7,858 nt of DNA from SAR116 cluster bacterium (GTDB lineage: Bacteria; Pseudomonadota; Alphaproteobacteria; Puniceispirillales; UBA1172): NCBI GenBank assembly GCA_002691725.1, contig NZIT01000065.1:38953-46810 (forward strand). The letters are read 5' to 3'. Both the position numbers and the translations under genes were made by a program. Shown piece by piece: positions 6,410 through 7,858 of this stretch; within the stretch, counting starts at the first letter, position 1; every line of letters begins with the position of its first letter. The notes beneath the pieces were generated by a model. It searched no databases and had not been told where the DNA came from. It saw only the letters and a list, made by a program, of their open reading frames with translations.

Positions 6410-6427
6410 TCAAAATATGATCCTAAT
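6410..6427. repeat. 18-bp direct repeat, copy 2 (candidate operator)
   Basis: TCAAAATATGATCCTAAT repeats the element at 6371-6388, 39 bp away, with three mismatches. It lies upstream of the amidase -35 on one strand and upstream of the possible oxidoreductase -35 on the other, so it could serve both genes. Confidence 0.5.
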
Positions 6428-6443
6428 GTCAGGGCGTGAAGGG

Positions 6444-6472
6444 GTGTTAGCGACAAGCCCCGCAACGATAAT
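6444..6472 (+). promoter_or_regulatory. Candidate promoter of the flavin oxidoreductase gene
   Basis: GATAAT (6467-6472) matches five of six -10 bases. The hexamer 17 bp upstream, GTGTTA (6444-6449), matches only three of six -35 bases. The start would be near 6479, about 50 nt before the ATG. Weak, but the best plus-strand match I found here. Confidence 0.25.
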
Positions 6473-6519
6473 TTGTGTTTGCAAAAACAGGATTTGGTGT
6501 TCTACTAGTTGCATTATTT

Positions 6520-6525
6520 GAGGAG
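6520..6525 (+). promoter_or_regulatory. Ribosome binding site that sets the flavin oxidoreductase start
   Basis: GAGGAG lies 5 nt before ATG 6531. The last G of this site is also the first base of an in-frame GTG at 6525, so GTG cannot reasonably be the start. Confidence 0.8.
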
Positions 6526-6530
6526 TGGTT

Positions 6531-7724
6531 ATGTATAGTGGTAAATTATTTGATAATATTAATTGCGGGCCTTTGGCGCTGAGAAACCGAATTGCTATGG
6601 CACCTCTGACGCGGCAATGCGCTGATGATGATGGAACACCTAACGACGAAATGGTGGCATATTATGCGCGCCGTGCTCGTGGTGGTGTTGGTTTAATAAT
6701 TACCGAAGGCACTTATCCTGCTGATAATTTTTCTGGAGTTGGCTATCTAAATCAGCCGGGTTGTGAGACGGACAAGCATCAACAAGGCTGGAAAAAAGTT
6801 GCAGATGCCTGTCATAAGCATGGGGCAAAAATTATTCTTCAGCTTATGCATGCTGGCCGGGTTGCTGATCCGAGAACAATTAAAGAGGGTGAACAGCCTG
6901 TATCAGCATCAGATACAACAAGCACAGGCTGGGTGCTTTATACCGATAATGATACAGAATTGCATGATCGTGGGCTTAGTGGTGACTGGCCACAAGTCAA
7001 TTTTCCACCTGCCCGAAGCCTGACCGAAGATGATCTAAACGCTGTTGCTGATGATTTTGCCGCCGCCGCGAAACGCGCGATTGATGCCGGATGTGATGGT
7101 GTTGAAGTCCATGGTGCTAATGGTTACTTGCTCTATCAATTTACTGATCCGAAGCAAAATCTTCGCACCGATGCTTATGGCGGGTCAGCTGAAAATAACA
7201 TGCGGTTTCCGAATATGGTTGTTGATCGCATCCGTGCCGTGATTGGGCCTGATAAGCTGATCTCATATCGCATCTCACAAGATGGTGTTGATGATTTTAC
7301 AGGGTTTTGGGAAGCTGGCCAGAGCTATGTTGAGGCACTTGGTGTTGAGCTTGGCAAAATGGATGCCGATGTTATTCACTGGTCAAGTTTTAATTGGAAA
7401 GATAATCGATTTGATCCATCAGCACCGCCAGTTCCCGTAACCTTGAAAAAAATCAGCGGTAAGCCGTTTATTACCAATGGTAATATTTTTGATGGCGCGA
7501 GCGCAGAAGACGTCTTTGATCAAGCCGCTGGCGATATTGTAGCGGTCGGCCGTCCAATTTTTGCGCATCCAGACTGGGCTTATATTGTTGCCTCGGGCAT
7601 GGATTATGACTGGATGGAGTTTGACCGCAAATACGTCATCAAACCAGCTTATGATTATACCTATGCTTATCCAACCGGCTTACCAGAAAGAGATTGGGCG
7701 CCAAATGCCAAAATGAAACGCTAA
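6531..7724 (+). CDS. Old Yellow Enzyme family NAD(P)H:flavin oxidoreductase
   Basis: This 397-residue protein is a single FMN-binding TIM barrel of the Old Yellow Enzyme (OYE) family, cytoplasmic, typically reducing activated C=C bonds with NAD(P)H. Visible markers are MAPLTR with the flavin-contacting Thr27, GLIITEG (54-60), QLMHAGR (104-110, Gln104 expected near FMN), and VHGANGYLLYQF (193-204). In the last, His194 and Asn197 form the substrate-anchoring pair and Tyr199 is the proton-donor position of classical OYEs. LRTDAYGGSAEN (211-222), ITNGNI (314-319) and VGRPIFAHPDW (339-349) complete the barrel. No iron-sulfur cysteine cluster or added C-terminal domain is present, so it is not the larger dienoyl-CoA reductase/trimethylamine dehydrogenase type. 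Length is normal (about 350-400). The ATG at 6531 is chosen over GTG 6525, which overlaps the GAGGAG. It is divergent from the ureide genes and 14 bp before a cupin gene. Its substrate is unknown. Confidence 0.9.
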   Translation: MYSGKLFDNINCGPLALRNRIAMAPLTRQCADDDGTPNDEMVAYYARRARGGVGLIITEGTYPADNFSGVGYLNQPGCETDKHQQGWKKVADACHKHGAKIILQLMHAGRVADPRTIKEGEQPVSASDTTSTGWVLYTDNDTELHDRGLSGDWPQVNFPPARSLTEDDLNAVADDFAAAAKRAIDAGCDGVEVHGANGYLLYQFTDPKQNLRTDAYGGSAENNMRFPNMVVDRIRAVIGPDKLISYRISQDGVDDFTGFWEAGQSYVEALGVELGKMDADVIHWSSFNWKDNRFDPSAPPVPVTLKKISGKPFITNGNIFDGASAEDVFDQAAGDIVAVGRPIFAHPDWAYIVASGMDYDWMEFDRKYVIKPAYDYTYAYPTGLPERDWAPNAKMKR

Positions 7725-7738
7725 AGGGGAAATGCTTC

Positions 7739-7858
7739 ATGAAAGAAACATTGAGCGAAACATCAGCGACGCCAACGATCTTGATTGATAATGATCAATG
7801 TCGGCTTACTCTCTGGTCTTTTCAGCCTGGTCAGGAAACCGGCTGGCATACGCATGAG
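7739..7858 (+). CDS. Small cupin-domain protein, N-terminal part (cut by window edge)
   Basis: Only the first 40 codons are present. The translation contains RLTLWSFQPGQETGWHTHE, which fits the start of cupin motif 1: the Gly-rich turn followed by HxH (His37 and His39, usually metal ligands) and then Glu40. It starts 14 bp after the flavin oxidoreductase stop, with GGGGA 8 nt before the ATG, so it is probably cotranscribed with it. An overlapping ATG at 7732 opens a different frame that stops after 18 codons. The segment resembles small single-domain cupins such as BauB-like proteins, but the truncated sequence does not allow a functional call. Confidence 0.7.
   Translation, partial: MKETLSETSATPTILIDNDQCRLTLWSFQPGQETGWHTHE

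Larger units (their letters stand above)
6332..6530. promoter_or_regulatory. Divergent intergenic region, carbamoylsarcosine amidase / flavin oxidoreductase
   Basis: A 199-bp spacer between two divergently transcribed genes, so it must supply promoters in both directions. It contains an 18-bp imperfect direct repeat and one plausible promoter per strand, listed separately. No credible small gene or structured RNA was seen. Confidence 0.6.

Noticed and set aside
6441..6461. Hairpin between GGGG (6441-6444) and CCCC in the divergent region
   Set aside because: Only four G-C pairs form, with poor pairing inside, and no T-run follows.

Overview
This window holds a compact catabolic locus for cyclic ureides (hydantoin type), probably from an alphaproteobacterium. 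Base composition is moderate in GC with AT-rich spacers, starts are Shine-Dalgarno led, and genes are tightly packed. The taxonomic call is an inference; a marine lineage such as SAR116 would fit but is not shown by the sequence. No RNA genes, insertion sequences or CRISPR arrays were seen, and no gene looks broken.

Left two thirds (1-6331), minus strand, in transcription order: an N-carbamoylsarcosine amidase-like cysteine hydrolase (5612-6331); a 180-bp AT-rich spacer with TTAA-rich repeats; hyuA (3359-5431) and hyuB (1577-3337), the two subunits of an ATP-dependent hydantoinase of the N-methylhydantoinase/5-oxoprolinase family; a nitrilase-superfamily enzyme that matches N-carbamoyl-D-amino acid hydrolase at every catalytic position I could check (636-1580); and a YtcJ-like metal-dependent amidohydrolase that runs off the left edge (1-614). 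hyuA to the amidohydrolase are separated by 21 bp, a 4-bp overlap and 21 bp, so they look like one transcription unit.

Right part (6332-7858), plus strand: a 199-bp divergent intergenic region with an 18-bp imperfect direct repeat, an Old Yellow Enzyme family flavin oxidoreductase (6531-7724), and 14 bp later the start of a small cupin protein cut by the right edge (7739-7858).

How the genes may work together: HyuAB would open a hydantoin-type ring at the cost of ATP to give an N-carbamoyl amino acid. Either of two evolutionarily unrelated carbamoyl hydrolases would then release the amino acid (sarcosine for N-methylhydantoin), CO2 and ammonia. This equals the lower part of the N-methylhydantoin branch of creatinine breakdown. 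The presence of both a carbamoylsarcosine amidase and a D-carbamoylase homologue suggests more than one substrate. The roles of the YtcJ-like enzyme, the OYE and the cupin are unknown. No transporter, regulator, creatinine deaminase or hydantoin racemase lies inside the window.
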